DNA of 5,422 bases from an uncultured Oscillospiraceae bacterium (GCA_900549155.1 URNF01000127.1:1-5422); one strand, 5' to 3'. Positions 1 to 5,404 are shown, counted from the first letter of the stretch. Translations and numbers: made by a program. Notes: generated by a model not told the origin, from the sequence alone.

Positions 1-32
1 CGGTAGGCGGCGTCAAATTCATAGTTTGTCAT
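1..32 (-). CDS. rnhB: Start of a gene cut by the window edge, probably ribonuclease HII
   Basis: Only the first ten to eleven codons are inside the window, reading MTNYEFDAAYR. The ATG (32..30) overlaps the TGA stop of rbgA in an ATGA arrangement, which indicates translational coupling and makes this start credible. The identification rests mainly on context: in many Firmicutes rbgA (ylqF) is followed directly by rnhB, and clostridial RNase HII proteins often begin with a short Y-x-F/Y-D segment before the catalytic GxDEAGRG motif. That motif would lie outside the window, so the catalytic residues cannot be checked. RNase HII would nick RNA-DNA hybrids and remove misincorporated ribonucleotides from DNA. 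Another small downstream gene cannot be excluded. Confidence 0.55.
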   Translation of the reverse strand, partial: MTNYEFDAAY

Positions 33-898
33 GTTTCTGCATCCTCCGGCAATTCCAGGGTGAGCGCGCCCAGCTTGCCGCCGCGGTATTCATCCAGCAG
101 CATCACCGCGGCGCGTTCGGTGTCGACCTCGCCGCCGCGTACCAGCATGCCGCGCTTTCTGCCCACCGCCTGCAGCAGCTCATAGCCGTCGGACGGCATG
201 CAGTCGGGCAGCTTATACCGCTCGGCAAGCCTGCCGCGGTAGTTTTCATACAGCACTTCCAGCAAAAGACACGCAAGCTCTTCCACATCCAGAATTTGAT
301 CCTTGATCGCACCTGTAAAGGCGAGATGCTTTGCAACATCCTCATCTTCGAACTTCGGCCACAATACACCGGGGGTGTCCAGCAGCTGCACGCCGCCGTC
401 CACGGCAAACCACTGATGGTTGCGGGTGACGCCGGGGCGATCCTCTACCTTTGCCTTGCCGCCCGTCAGCTTGTTGATGAATGAGGATTTTCCCACATTC
501 GGAATGCCCACCACCATCAGACGGACGGTGGGGTTTTTCATGCCCTTTTCCCGTTTCGCCGCCAGCTTGTCCGCCAGCAGCTCATGCAAAAGCGGAACAC
601 ACTTTTGCACACCCGTGCCCGTTTTGCAGTCGGCGGTCATGACGGCATAGCCCGCTGCGCGAAAATGCGCACACCAGCGCCGCGTTGCCGCCGCATCCGC
701 CATGTCGGCTTTGTTCAGCACAATAAGCCGCGGCTTGGCGGCAATGAGTGCGGAAAGCTCCGGGTTGCGGCTGCTGACAGGGATGCGCGCATCCACGACC
801 TCCGCCACCGCATCGACCAGCGACAGATTTTCGGTGATCTTGCGGCGCGTTTTCGCCATATGTCCGGGAAACCATTGAATTTGCGGTTTCTGTTCCAT
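29..898 (-). CDS. rbgA: Ribosome biogenesis GTPase RbgA (YlqF), circularly permuted GTPase
   Basis: RbgA is a cytoplasmic GTPase needed for late assembly of the 50S ribosomal subunit in Bacillus subtilis. The 289-residue product (B. subtilis RbgA has about 282) shows the circularly permuted motif order of this family. It starts with the conserved WFPGHM segment at residues 9-14; its His (residue 13) corresponds to the histidine implicated in GTP hydrolysis. Next come DARIP (36-40), G4 NKAD (62-65), the G1 P-loop GIPNVGKSS (131-139), a G2-like PGVTRNHQW (155-163) and G3 DTPG (174-177). The C-terminal ~90 residues form the RNA-contacting helical domain. A GTG one codon upstream (901..899) is possible, but AAGGAG lies 6 nt before the ATG at 898 and only 3 nt before the GTG, so ATG is preferred. 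It begins 10 nt after the signal peptidase stop, and its ribosome binding site overlaps that stop. All GTPase motifs look intact. Confidence 0.95.
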   Translation of the reverse strand: MEQKPQIQWFPGHMAKTRRKITENLSLVDAVAEVVDARIPVSSRNPELSALIAAKPRLIVLNKADMADAAATRRWCAHFRAAGYAVMTADCKTGTGVQKCVPLLHELLADKLAAKREKGMKNPTVRLMVVGIPNVGKSSFINKLTGGKAKVEDRPGVTRNHQWFAVDGGVQLLDTPGVLWPKFEDEDVAKHLAFTGAIKDQILDVEELACLLLEVLYENYRGRLAERYKLPDCMPSDGYELLQAVGRKRGMLVRGGEVDTERAAVMLLDEYRGGKLGALTLELPEDAET

Positions 899-908
899 CA
901 CAGTCTCC

Positions 909-1460
909 TTACTCGATCTTTCCGAACGAGGAAAAAGGCAGGATGCGGAACACTGCCTTTCCCATCACATGGTCAAGCCGCACCGCGCCGATGTCGGGCG
1001 CGCGGCTGTCATGCGATTCGGGGCGGTTGTCCCCCATCACGAAGATCGTTCCCTCAGGCACGGTATACGGCCCCGTGAAGCCATACAGCGTCGGGGTGGT
1101 GCAGTCAAGATACGGCTCATCCAGTTCCTCACCGTTCAGATATACCTTTTCCGTCTGTTCGTCGATCGACACCACATCGCCGGCAATGCCGATCACCCGC
1201 TTGACGATCGGTTCTTCGTTGTCGCGGCGCACGATCACGATGTCGCCGCGCGCCGGGGTGTAGCCCGTGTTGAACACAATGAGGCGATCGCCGTTGTGCA
1301 GCGTGTTCAGCATGGATCTGCCCGACACGCCGACAATGCGAAACACAAAGGTAAACAGCAGCGTCACACACACCAGGGCGAACACCGCCGACTCTATCCA
1401 TTCATACAGCGAGGTCTGCAGCTTTTTTTCTTCTGCCACCGCCGCGTCCTTTTCCGCCAC
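909..1460 (-). CDS. lepB: Type I signal peptidase, second paralog of a tandem pair
   Basis: This membrane-bound serine-lysine protease cleaves signal peptides from exported preproteins on the outer face of the membrane. With the chosen start the product is 183 residues. It has a charged N-terminus, one hydrophobic segment at about 24-42, the catalytic serine in GRSML (Ser49), the general-base lysine in IVKRVIG (Lys87), and the conserved FVMGDNRPESHDSR box (140-153). The size and single anchor match the short Gram-positive Sip type. The reading frame opens with GTG at 1469, but AAAGGA lies only 1 nt before that codon. A GTG three codons later (1460..1458) is about 10 nt from it, so I prefer 1460; the alternative adds three residues. 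It starts 16 nt after the stop of the upstream paralog and ends 10 nt before rbgA, so co-transcription is likely. Confidence 0.93.
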   Translation of the reverse strand: MAEKDAAVAEEKKLQTSLYEWIESAVFALVCVTLLFTFVFRIVGVSGRSMLNTLHNGDRLIVFNTGYTPARGDIVIVRRDNEEPIVKRVIGIAGDVVSIDEQTEKVYLNGEELDEPYLDCTTPTLYGFTGPYTVPEGTIFVMGDNRPESHDSRAPDIGAVRLDHVMGKAVFRILPFSSFGKIE

Positions 1461-1476
1461 TGCGCACACGTCCTTT

Positions 1477-2043
1477 CTATATCACACCGCATTTTGTGAT
1501 CGGCCACAGACGGAAGATCGCCCGTCCGACCACATCGGATACCTTCACCATGCCGATCTCGCGATAGCGACTGTCCTTCGAGATGCCGCGGTTATCGCCC
1601 AAAACAAAGATGCACCCCTCGGGCACGGTCACCTCGCCGACCATCTCGCGCGGCGCCGTGAGACCGGATATATACGGTTCGTTCAGTCTTTCGCCGTTGA
1701 CATACACAAGCCCTGTCGCGTCGTCGATGCGCACACGGTCGCCCGCCACGCCGATCACACGCTTGATGAGCGACTCCTCCGTGTACCGATTGATCACGAC
1801 GACGTCGCCGCGCTGCGGCGTATAGAAATGGGAAAACAGCACCAGGCGGTCGCCGCTCTGCAGCGTCGGCTGCATGGAGTCGCCGTGCACGCCCGCGGCG
1901 CGGAATATAAAGGTGAAGAGCAACACCAAAAGCACCATTGCCGCCACGATCGCGCCGACATAGTCATACAGCGTTGCGGCAAAGCCCGTCAGCTGCGGCT
2001 TTTCGGGGTCGATCGTCTTTTTCTTTTCGTGCAGTGCCCGCAT
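1477..2043 (-). CDS. lepB: Type I signal peptidase, first paralog of a tandem pair
   Basis: The 188-residue product has the full signal peptidase I set: an N-terminal cytoplasmic stretch rich in Lys and Glu, one membrane segment at about 29-49 with FIFR at its outer end, catalytic Ser56 in GDSMQPT, catalytic Lys94 in LIKRVIG, and the FVLGDNRGISKDSR box (146-159). The enzyme would remove signal peptides after Sec or Tat export. The frame is open for 25 more codons upstream, but AAAGGAG sits about 9 nt before the ATG at 2043 and a promoter-like element lies inside the extension, so 2043 is the likely start. It is the first gene after the L19 terminator. Its similarity to the next gene runs through the whole catalytic domain, with shared KRVIG, YTPxRGD, VYxNGE and VPEG blocks. 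This points to an old tandem duplication whose N-terminal tails and central loops have since diverged. Confidence 0.94.
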   Translation of the reverse strand: MRALHEKKKTIDPEKPQLTGFAATLYDYVGAIVAAMVLLVLLFTFIFRAAGVHGDSMQPTLQSGDRLVLFSHFYTPQRGDVVVINRYTEESLIKRVIGVAGDRVRIDDATGLVYVNGERLNEPYISGLTAPREMVGEVTVPEGCIFVLGDNRGISKDSRYREIGMVKVSDVVGRAIFRLWPITKCGVI

Positions 2044-2074
2044 CGTGTCGCTCTCCTTTCCGCATTCTCCGCAC

Positions 2075-2103
2075 AGTATAGCACAAATCTGCGATAAAAT
2101 AAA
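2075..2103 (-). promoter_or_regulatory. Extended -10 promoter for the signal peptidase-rbgA unit
   Basis: On the minus strand TATACT (2080..2075) is preceded by TGC, giving the extended -10 form TGN-TATACT. At 17-nt spacing the -35 hexamer is TTTATT (2103..2098), a weak match, as is common when an extended -10 is present. Transcription would start near 2068, about 25 nt before the signal peptidase ATG, leaving room for the AAAGGAG site. The element sits directly behind the rplS terminator, supporting separate expression of the downstream genes. Confidence 0.6.
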
Positions 2104-2104
2104 G

Positions 2105-2132
2105 AAAAAAAGGGACAAAAGTCCCTTTTTTT
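2105..2132 (-). terminator. Intrinsic terminator of rplS (symmetric, possibly bidirectional)
   Basis: The stem GGGAC/GTCCC (2112-2116 with 2121-2125) closes a 4-base loop and is flanked by seven A's (2105-2111) and seven T's (2126-2132), which can extend the pairing. Read on the minus strand it is a short GC stem followed by seven U's, 18 nt past the rplS stop. The symmetry means it could also stop plus-strand transcription. Confidence 0.88.
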
Positions 2133-2150
2133 ACAAAAAATTTTCAGTTT

Positions 2151-2495
2151 TTACTTGATGAGCTCTTTGACCTTCGCCGCCTTGCCGACGCGATCACGCA
2201 GATAATACAGCTTGGTTCTGCGCACCTTACCGTGACGGATAACCTTCACAGCGGCAACATTCGGGGAATGGACCGGGAAAACTCTCTCCACACCGACACC
2301 ATAGGAAACACGGCGGACGGTAAAGGTCTTGGAGATCCCGCTGCCCTTCATGGCGATGACAGTGCCCTCAAACGCCTGAATTCTTTCACGCTCGCCCTCG
2401 CGAATCTTCACGTCCACGCGGACGGTGTCGCCGATCTCGAATACCGGCGGCTGCTCCTTCAGGCTTTCACCCGAAATAAGCTTCAATGCATCCAT
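2151..2495 (-). CDS. rplS: 50S ribosomal protein L19 (bL19)
   Basis: L19 sits at the 30S-50S interface and helps form an intersubunit bridge. The 114-residue length is typical (about 113-117). Recognisable family blocks are FEIGDTVRVDVKI (19-31), RIQAFEGTVIA (38-48), FTVRRVSYGVGVER (58-71), and the basic C-terminal part with GKVRRTKLYYLRDR (89-102). AGGAGG lies 8 nt before the ATG, a strong ribosome binding site fitting high expression. The gene has its own promoter and a leader of about 150 nt, and is closed by a terminator. In many Firmicutes rplS follows trmD in the rpsP-rimM-trmD cluster; here a divergent degV gene lies upstream instead, so any trmD link has been lost or lies elsewhere. 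Confidence 0.98.
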   Translation of the reverse strand: MDALKLISGESLKEQPPVFEIGDTVRVDVKIREGERERIQAFEGTVIAMKGSGISKTFTVRRVSYGVGVERVFPVHSPNVAAVKVIRHGKVRRTKLYYLRDRVGKAAKVKELIK

Positions 2496-2648
2496 GTTCT
2501 GATCCTCCTAAATTTTCTTCAGACATTCATGCCGCATGCAGCAGAGGACTGTCCGCTTTAATGTCGTGCTCGGACTGGCATTAACCCCCACGGCGGACAA
2601 AACGCCCGACGCGGACACCGCGATTTGATCGCGGCACATCAAAACACG
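2496..2648 (-). promoter_or_regulatory. Structured 5' leader of rplS, candidate autoregulatory element
   Basis: About 150 nt separate the predicted transcription start from the rplS ATG and show strong self-complementarity. Reading 5' to 3' on the minus strand, there is a perfect 7-bp hairpin CCGCGAT-CAA-ATCGCGG (2634..2618). Two copies of TGTCCGC follow (2617..2611 and 2599..2593), with a single complement GCGGACA (2556..2550). Last comes a 6-bp outer stem GACATT/AATGTC (2565..2560 with 2527..2522) enclosing a 5-bp hairpin TGCTG-CATG-CGGCA (2543..2530). That last domain ends about 10 nt before the AGGAGG site. L19 leaders that bind their own protein are known or predicted in other Firmicutes; I cannot tell whether this one belongs to the same family. 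No open reading frame of interest lies here. Confidence 0.5.
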
Positions 2649-2654
2649 CATGAT

Positions 2655-2683
2655 ACTATACCATAACCTTTAGAAAAAATCAA
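2655..2683 (-). promoter_or_regulatory. Strong sigma-A-type promoter of rplS
   Basis: On the minus strand TTGATT (2683..2678) and TATAGT (2660..2655) are separated by exactly 17 nt, and TGG before the -10 adds an extended -10 element. An A6 tract just upstream of the -35 (2693..2688) resembles an UP element, as expected for a ribosomal protein gene. Predicted start is near 2648. Confidence 0.82.
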
Positions 2684-2693
2684 GAACTTTTTT

Positions 2694-2710
2694 CTCTACC
2701 GACGGTAGAG
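2694..2710. repeat. Perfect inverted repeat CTCTACC-GAC-GGTAGAG
   Basis: Seven-base arms surround a 3-base centre, making a 17-base dyad whose centre lies about 54 bases upstream of the predicted rplS start. It follows a T6 tract on the plus strand, not the reverse, so it does not have the layout of a terminator for either strand in this place. It could be a protein-binding operator. I do not recognise the motif as a known regulator site. Confidence 0.6.
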
Positions 2711-2722
2711 TGGCGTTTTTTC

Positions 2723-2752
2723 TCTCTACCCGCCGCATTTTCGGCGTAGAGA
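2723..2752. repeat. Second CTCTA...TAGAG inverted repeat with an inner GC stem
   Basis: TCTCTA (2723-2728) pairs with TAGAGA (2747-2752), and inside it CGCCG (2731-2735) pairs with CGGCG (2742-2746) around a 6-base loop, with a CC bulge on one arm. It repeats the T6-CTCTACC start of the 2694-2710 element 30 bases further on, so the two look like related modules. A looser pair, GATGCG (2751-2756) with CGCATC (2781-2786), follows it. Confidence 0.5.
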
Positions 2753-2792
2753 TGCGCGAAAATACAGTAGAACGCAAAATCGCATCGGTAGG

Positions 2793-2821
2793 TTGCGTCT
2801 TTGCCGTTGCCGCCATACAAT
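2793..2821 (+). promoter_or_regulatory. Probable promoter of the degV-degV-hlyIII unit
   Basis: TTGCGT (2793-2798) and TACAAT (2816-2821) are 17 bases apart. The -10 matches the consensus at five of six positions and the -35 at three. Transcription would start near 2828, about 30 bases before the first degV start codon. Confidence 0.5.
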
Positions 2822-2833
2822 AATAGCAACGAT

Positions 2834-2847
2834 TCTTTTCGAAAAGA
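2834..2847 (+). promoter_or_regulatory. 14-base palindrome overlapping the first degV ribosome binding site
   Basis: TCTTTTCGAAAAGA is a perfect palindrome just after the predicted start of transcription. Its right half runs into AAGAGG (2844-2849), the ribosome binding site 8 bases before the ATG. It could be an operator for a dimeric repressor or, as RNA, a small hairpin that masks the ribosome binding site. Confidence 0.5.
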
Positions 2848-2857
2848 GGTTTTGAAC

Positions 2858-3754
2858 ATGAGCGAACCCTATATCCTTTCCTGTGAGTCCACGGTGGATC
2901 TCCCCTATTCCTATGTTGCGGGACGGAATATTCCCGTGCTCTTCTATTCTTATACAATAGACGGCGAGACCTTCGTTGACGATATGCTGCGCGACCCCGA
3001 TGCGCTGCCGCACTTCTATGCGCTTTTGAACGCCGGAAAGTTTTCCAACACCTCACAGATCAACACCTATGATTATGAGACCTATTTTGACGAGCAGCTG
3101 CAAAAGGGCGATCTTCTGCACATCGTTTTCGGCTCCGGCATGACCGCCTCCGTCCGCAACGCCGAGGAAGCAGCGGACAGCATGCGCAAAAAGTATCCCG
3201 ACCGCAAGCTCATCGTCATCGACTCGCTGTGCAGCTCCTCGGGCTACGGCTTGCTGGTGGACGAGGCGGCGGACAGACGCGATGCGGGCATGTCCATGGA
3301 AGACCTTGCCGACTGGGTCATTGAAAACCGCAAATATATCCACCACCAGTTCTACAGCACCGATCTCAAATATTTCCGCCGCGGCGGGCGCGTTTCCGGT
3401 CCTGCCGCCATGATCGGCACACTCCTCAGCATCTGTCCCATCATGCGCCTTGACGACAAGGGACGCATCATCGCCTATGACAAGGTGCGCGGCAAGAAAA
3501 ACGCGCAGCGCGTCACGCTGGAAGCGATGGAAGCGCACGCGCAAAACGGCACAAACTACAGCGGCAAATGCTTCATCTGCCATTCCAACTGTCTAACGGA
3601 AGCGCTGGAAACAAAGCGCGCCATCGAGGAGAAATTCCCGCACATTCGCGGTGGGGTGCGCATCTGCGACATCGGCACCATCATCGCATCCCACACCGGT
3701 CCCGGTACGGTTGCCGTATTCTTTATGGGAGACGCGCGCGCACCGGAGAAGTAA
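2858..3754 (+). CDS. DegV family fatty-acid-binding protein (FakB-like), paralog 1
   Basis: DegV/FakB proteins are soluble carriers that bind one fatty acid and, where known, present it to the kinase FakA for conversion to acyl-phosphate. The 298-residue product has the DegV layout: an N-terminal STVDLP (11-16), YSYTIDGE (30-37), the TSQ segment (65-67), IDS (121-123), the signature DLKYFRRGGRVS (169-180), and HTGPGT (279-284) near the end. Some positions are off-pattern: the usual T-D-S/T at the start reads C-E-S, and the loop usually reading S-G-x-S-G-T reads GSGMTAS (92-98). The frame is open 19 codons further upstream from a TTG, but that stretch crosses the promoter, while the ATG at 2858 has AAGAGG 8 bases before it. 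It is the first gene of a three-gene unit, 19 bases from its paralog. No fakA kinase gene is in the window, so a FakB role is inference. Confidence 0.9.
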   Translation: MSEPYILSCESTVDLPYSYVAGRNIPVLFYSYTIDGETFVDDMLRDPDALPHFYALLNAGKFSNTSQINTYDYETYFDEQLQKGDLLHIVFGSGMTASVRNAEEAADSMRKKYPDRKLIVIDSLCSSSGYGLLVDEAADRRDAGMSMEDLADWVIENRKYIHHQFYSTDLKYFRRGGRVSGPAAMIGTLLSICPIMRLDDKGRIIAYDKVRGKKNAQRVTLEAMEAHAQNGTNYSGKCFICHSNCLTEALETKRAIEEKFPHIRGGVRICDIGTIIASHTGPGTVAVFFMGDARAPEK

Positions 3755-3773
3755 CACCGAAAGGAGTCATCCC

Positions 3774-4634
3774 ATGATCCGACTTTTCACCGACACCTCC
3801 GCCAATTTGCCGGCGGCATTGATCAAAAAACACGGTATTTCCGTCGTTCCCTTTTCCTACACCGTTGACGGTGAGGAAAAATTTCCCGCAAGCTCCGACG
3901 ACTTTGACGGCAGAGCCTTTTACACTGCCATGCGCGAGGGCACAGAGGTCAAGACCTCCATGGTCAACACCGCGACGTTTGAGGATGCGTTCCGTCCCGC
4001 CCTCGAGGCGGGCGACGATGTGCTGTATGTCGGCATGTCGGGCGGCATCAGCGGCACTGCCTATGCCGCCGCGGTCGCCGTGAGCGCGCTCGAAGAGGAC
4101 TTCCCCGACCGCAAAATTGCCGCCGTTGACACGCTTGCCGCCTCGCTCGGCGAGGGGCTGCAGGTGCTTTCTGCGGCACAAATGATTGCAGACGGCATGG
4201 CGTTTGACGACATTTTTTCCGCTCTCTCGGAAATGCGGCACAAGATGTGCCAGTATTTTACCGTCGGCGAGTTGCGGTATCTGCAAAAGACCGGCAGGGT
4301 GAGCAAGCTTTTGTCGGTCGTCGGCACGGTTTTGAAGATTAAGCCGCTTTTGCAGGGCGACGAAGAAGGCAAGATCATCCTTTGCGGCAAGGCACGCGGG
4401 CAGCAAAATGCACTGGCGGCACTTGCCGACCACTATGCACAGCTTGTCGCCGACAAGCATGCTGTCGTCGGCATTGCACACGCGGACAACACCGCGGGTG
4501 CGGACACACTCATCGAAATGCTGCGGGAAAAGGGCTTCGACGGCGAGGCACTCACCGTCTGCTATGAACCCGTGACCGGCGCACATGTCGGTCCGGACAC
4601 CGTCGCTTTGTTTTTCATGGGTATACACAAGTAA
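3774..4634 (+). CDS. DegV family fatty-acid-binding protein (FakB-like), paralog 2
   Basis: This 286-residue product is a closer match to typical DegV proteins at its N-terminal half: TDTSANLP (6-13), YTVDGEEK (29-36), KTSMVN (60-65), SGGISGT (89-95) and VDTLAASLGEG (118-128). The signature reads ELRYLQKTGRVS (166-177). Near the C-terminus the usual HTGPG reads HVGPD (271-275), changing two conserved positions. It would bind a fatty acid or related lipid in the cytoplasm. AAGGAG lies 7 bases before the ATG at 3774; the frame is open 41 codons further upstream inside paralog 1, but that stretch is Arg/Pro/Ser-rich shadow sequence. The stop is followed at once by the ribosome binding site of the membrane protein gene. 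Both copies are full length, so neither looks like a pseudogene; they have diverged enough for different ligands. Confidence 0.92.
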   Translation: MIRLFTDTSANLPAALIKKHGISVVPFSYTVDGEEKFPASSDDFDGRAFYTAMREGTEVKTSMVNTATFEDAFRPALEAGDDVLYVGMSGGISGTAYAAAVAVSALEEDFPDRKIAAVDTLAASLGEGLQVLSAAQMIADGMAFDDIFSALSEMRHKMCQYFTVGELRYLQKTGRVSKLLSVVGTVLKIKPLLQGDEEGKIILCGKARGQQNALAALADHYAQLVADKHAVVGIAHADNTAGADTLIEMLREKGFDGEALTVCYEPVTGAHVGPDTVALFFMGIHK

Positions 4635-4646
4635 GGAGGAAGTATC

Positions 4647-5321
4647 ATGGTTATGCGCACACCGCTTTGTAAGCGGCAGCTGCCCGCCTATTCCCGCGGA
4701 CAGGACATCGCCAACATGGTCACCCACATCGTCGGCGGCGGGATCGGCGTCATCGTGCTGGTCTTTTCGGTCATCATCGCCGCCATGCACCGCAATGTCT
4801 ACGGCGTGGTCGGCGGCAGCATCTACGGCGCATCCATGATCGCGCTGTATGCCGTTTCCAGCGTCTATCACGGGCTGCGCCCCGGCTATGCGAAAAAGGT
4901 CATGCAGGTCATCGATCACTGCACCATCTATTTTCTGATCGCGGGCACCTATACGCCCATTCTGCTTTCCGCCATCCGCCCGCAGGCGCCCGCACTCGCG
5001 TGGACGATGTTCGGCATCGAATGGGGACTGCTCGCCTTTGCGGTCGTGTTTGCCGCCATTGATCACAAGCGGTATGCCGCACTCACCATGATCTGCTATA
5101 TCGGCATGGGCTGGTGCATCATTTTCGCCACCCGCGCCGCCGTGCGCGCCATGAGTGCTGCGGGCTTTGCGTGGCTGCTGGCGGGCGGCATCGCCTATAC
5201 CGTCGGTGCCATCCTCTACGGCATCGGCTCGAAAAAGCCCATCTGGCACACGATATTTCACGTTTTCGTCGACATCGGCAGTATTCTGCAAGCCGTCAGC
5301 ATCCTGTTTTACGTCCTATGA
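4647..5321 (+). CDS. Hemolysin III / PAQR family seven-helix membrane protein (YqfA-like)
   Basis: The 224-residue product is very hydrophobic, with about seven membrane segments, the usual size and form of bacterial hemolysin III (YqfA) proteins. Family marks are IANMVTHIVGG (21-31), SSVYHGL (71-77), DHCTIYFLIAGTYTP (90-104), GGIAYTVGAILY (180-191) and WHTIFHVFV (200-208). The residues that bind a metal ion in the related PAQR and alkaline ceramidase (CREST) proteins are all present: Ser71 and His75, Asp90, and the HxxxH pair His201/His205. This suggests an active hydrolase-like centre, although the reaction in bacteria is not established and a true hemolytic role is doubtful. GGAGGA sits 6 bases before the ATG and abuts the degV stop, so it is probably co-transcribed with the DegV genes. 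An ATG two codons later is a weaker alternative start. Confidence 0.92.
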   Translation: MVMRTPLCKRQLPAYSRGQDIANMVTHIVGGGIGVIVLVFSVIIAAMHRNVYGVVGGSIYGASMIALYAVSSVYHGLRPGYAKKVMQVIDHCTIYFLIAGTYTPILLSAIRPQAPALAWTMFGIEWGLLAFAVVFAAIDHKRYAALTMICYIGMGWCIIFATRAAVRAMSAAGFAWLLAGGIAYTVGAILYGIGSKKPIWHTIFHVFVDIGSILQAVSILFYVL

Positions 5322-5334
5322 ATAAATGAAATGC

Positions 5335-5375
5335 AAACCCCGCTCTGACAGCCGTCGGAGCGGGGTTTCTGTTTT
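5335..5375 (+). terminator. Intrinsic terminator of the degV-degV-hlyIII unit
   Basis: AAACCCCGCTC (5335-5345) pairs with GAGCGGGGTTT (5358-5368), and four inner pairs (one G-T wobble) extend it to a 15-bp stem around the loop AGCC (5350-5353). TTT-CTG-TTTT follows. It begins 13 bases after the hlyIII stop. The T tract is interrupted, but the stem is long and GC-rich. Confidence 0.9.
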
Positions 5376-5385
5376 CGAAGGACAA

Positions 5386-5404
5386 CCACTGGCTCTGCCA
5401 GTGG
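5386..5404. repeat. Perfect inverted repeat CCACTGGC-TCT-GCCAGTGG
   Basis: Eight-base arms with a 3-base centre lie just beyond the terminator and are followed by GGCAAAAAGCTTTAGCT. Neither side has a T tract in the right place, so it does not look like a terminator. It may be a dispersed palindromic intergenic repeat (REP-like) or belong to a locus beyond the right edge. No gene is seen in 5322-5422. Confidence 0.55.

Noticed and set aside
584..1078. A plus-strand open frame opposite rbgA and the signal peptidase gene
   Set aside because: Arg/Ala/His-rich shadow sequence; the opposite strand has all the GTPase motifs.
1267..2097. A 276-codon plus-strand open frame across the two signal peptidase genes
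   Set aside because: It crosses the junction of two clearly coding minus-strand genes and has no family motif or credible ribosome binding site.
2044..2118. A 25-residue N-terminal extension of the first signal peptidase
   Set aside because: It runs through the promoter -10 and ends in the terminator A/T tract; the ATG at 2043 has a good ribosome binding site and a normal family length.
2694..2752. The CTCTACC hairpins read as terminators
   Set aside because: The T tracts lie before the stems on the plus strand, and appear as A tracts after the stems on the minus strand, so neither strand gives a stem followed by U residues.
2688..2790. A CRISPR array or miniature transposon in the divergent intergenic region
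   Set aside because: Only two degenerate modules are present, with no regular spacers, no clear terminal inverted repeats bounding the region and no target-site duplication that I could find.
2801..2857. A 19-residue N-terminal extension of the first DegV protein from a TTG codon
   Set aside because: It overlaps the predicted -10 box and has no ribosome binding site; DegV proteins normally begin close to the T-D-S/T-like motif, which fits the ATG at 2858.
3723..5291. A 522-codon open frame on the minus strand opposite the second degV gene and hlyIII
   Set aside because: Its translation is rich in His, Asp, Gly and Ala without recognisable motifs, and the plus-strand genes it overlaps have clear family motifs, starts and ribosome binding sites. 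It is an antisense shadow of GC-rich coding sequence.
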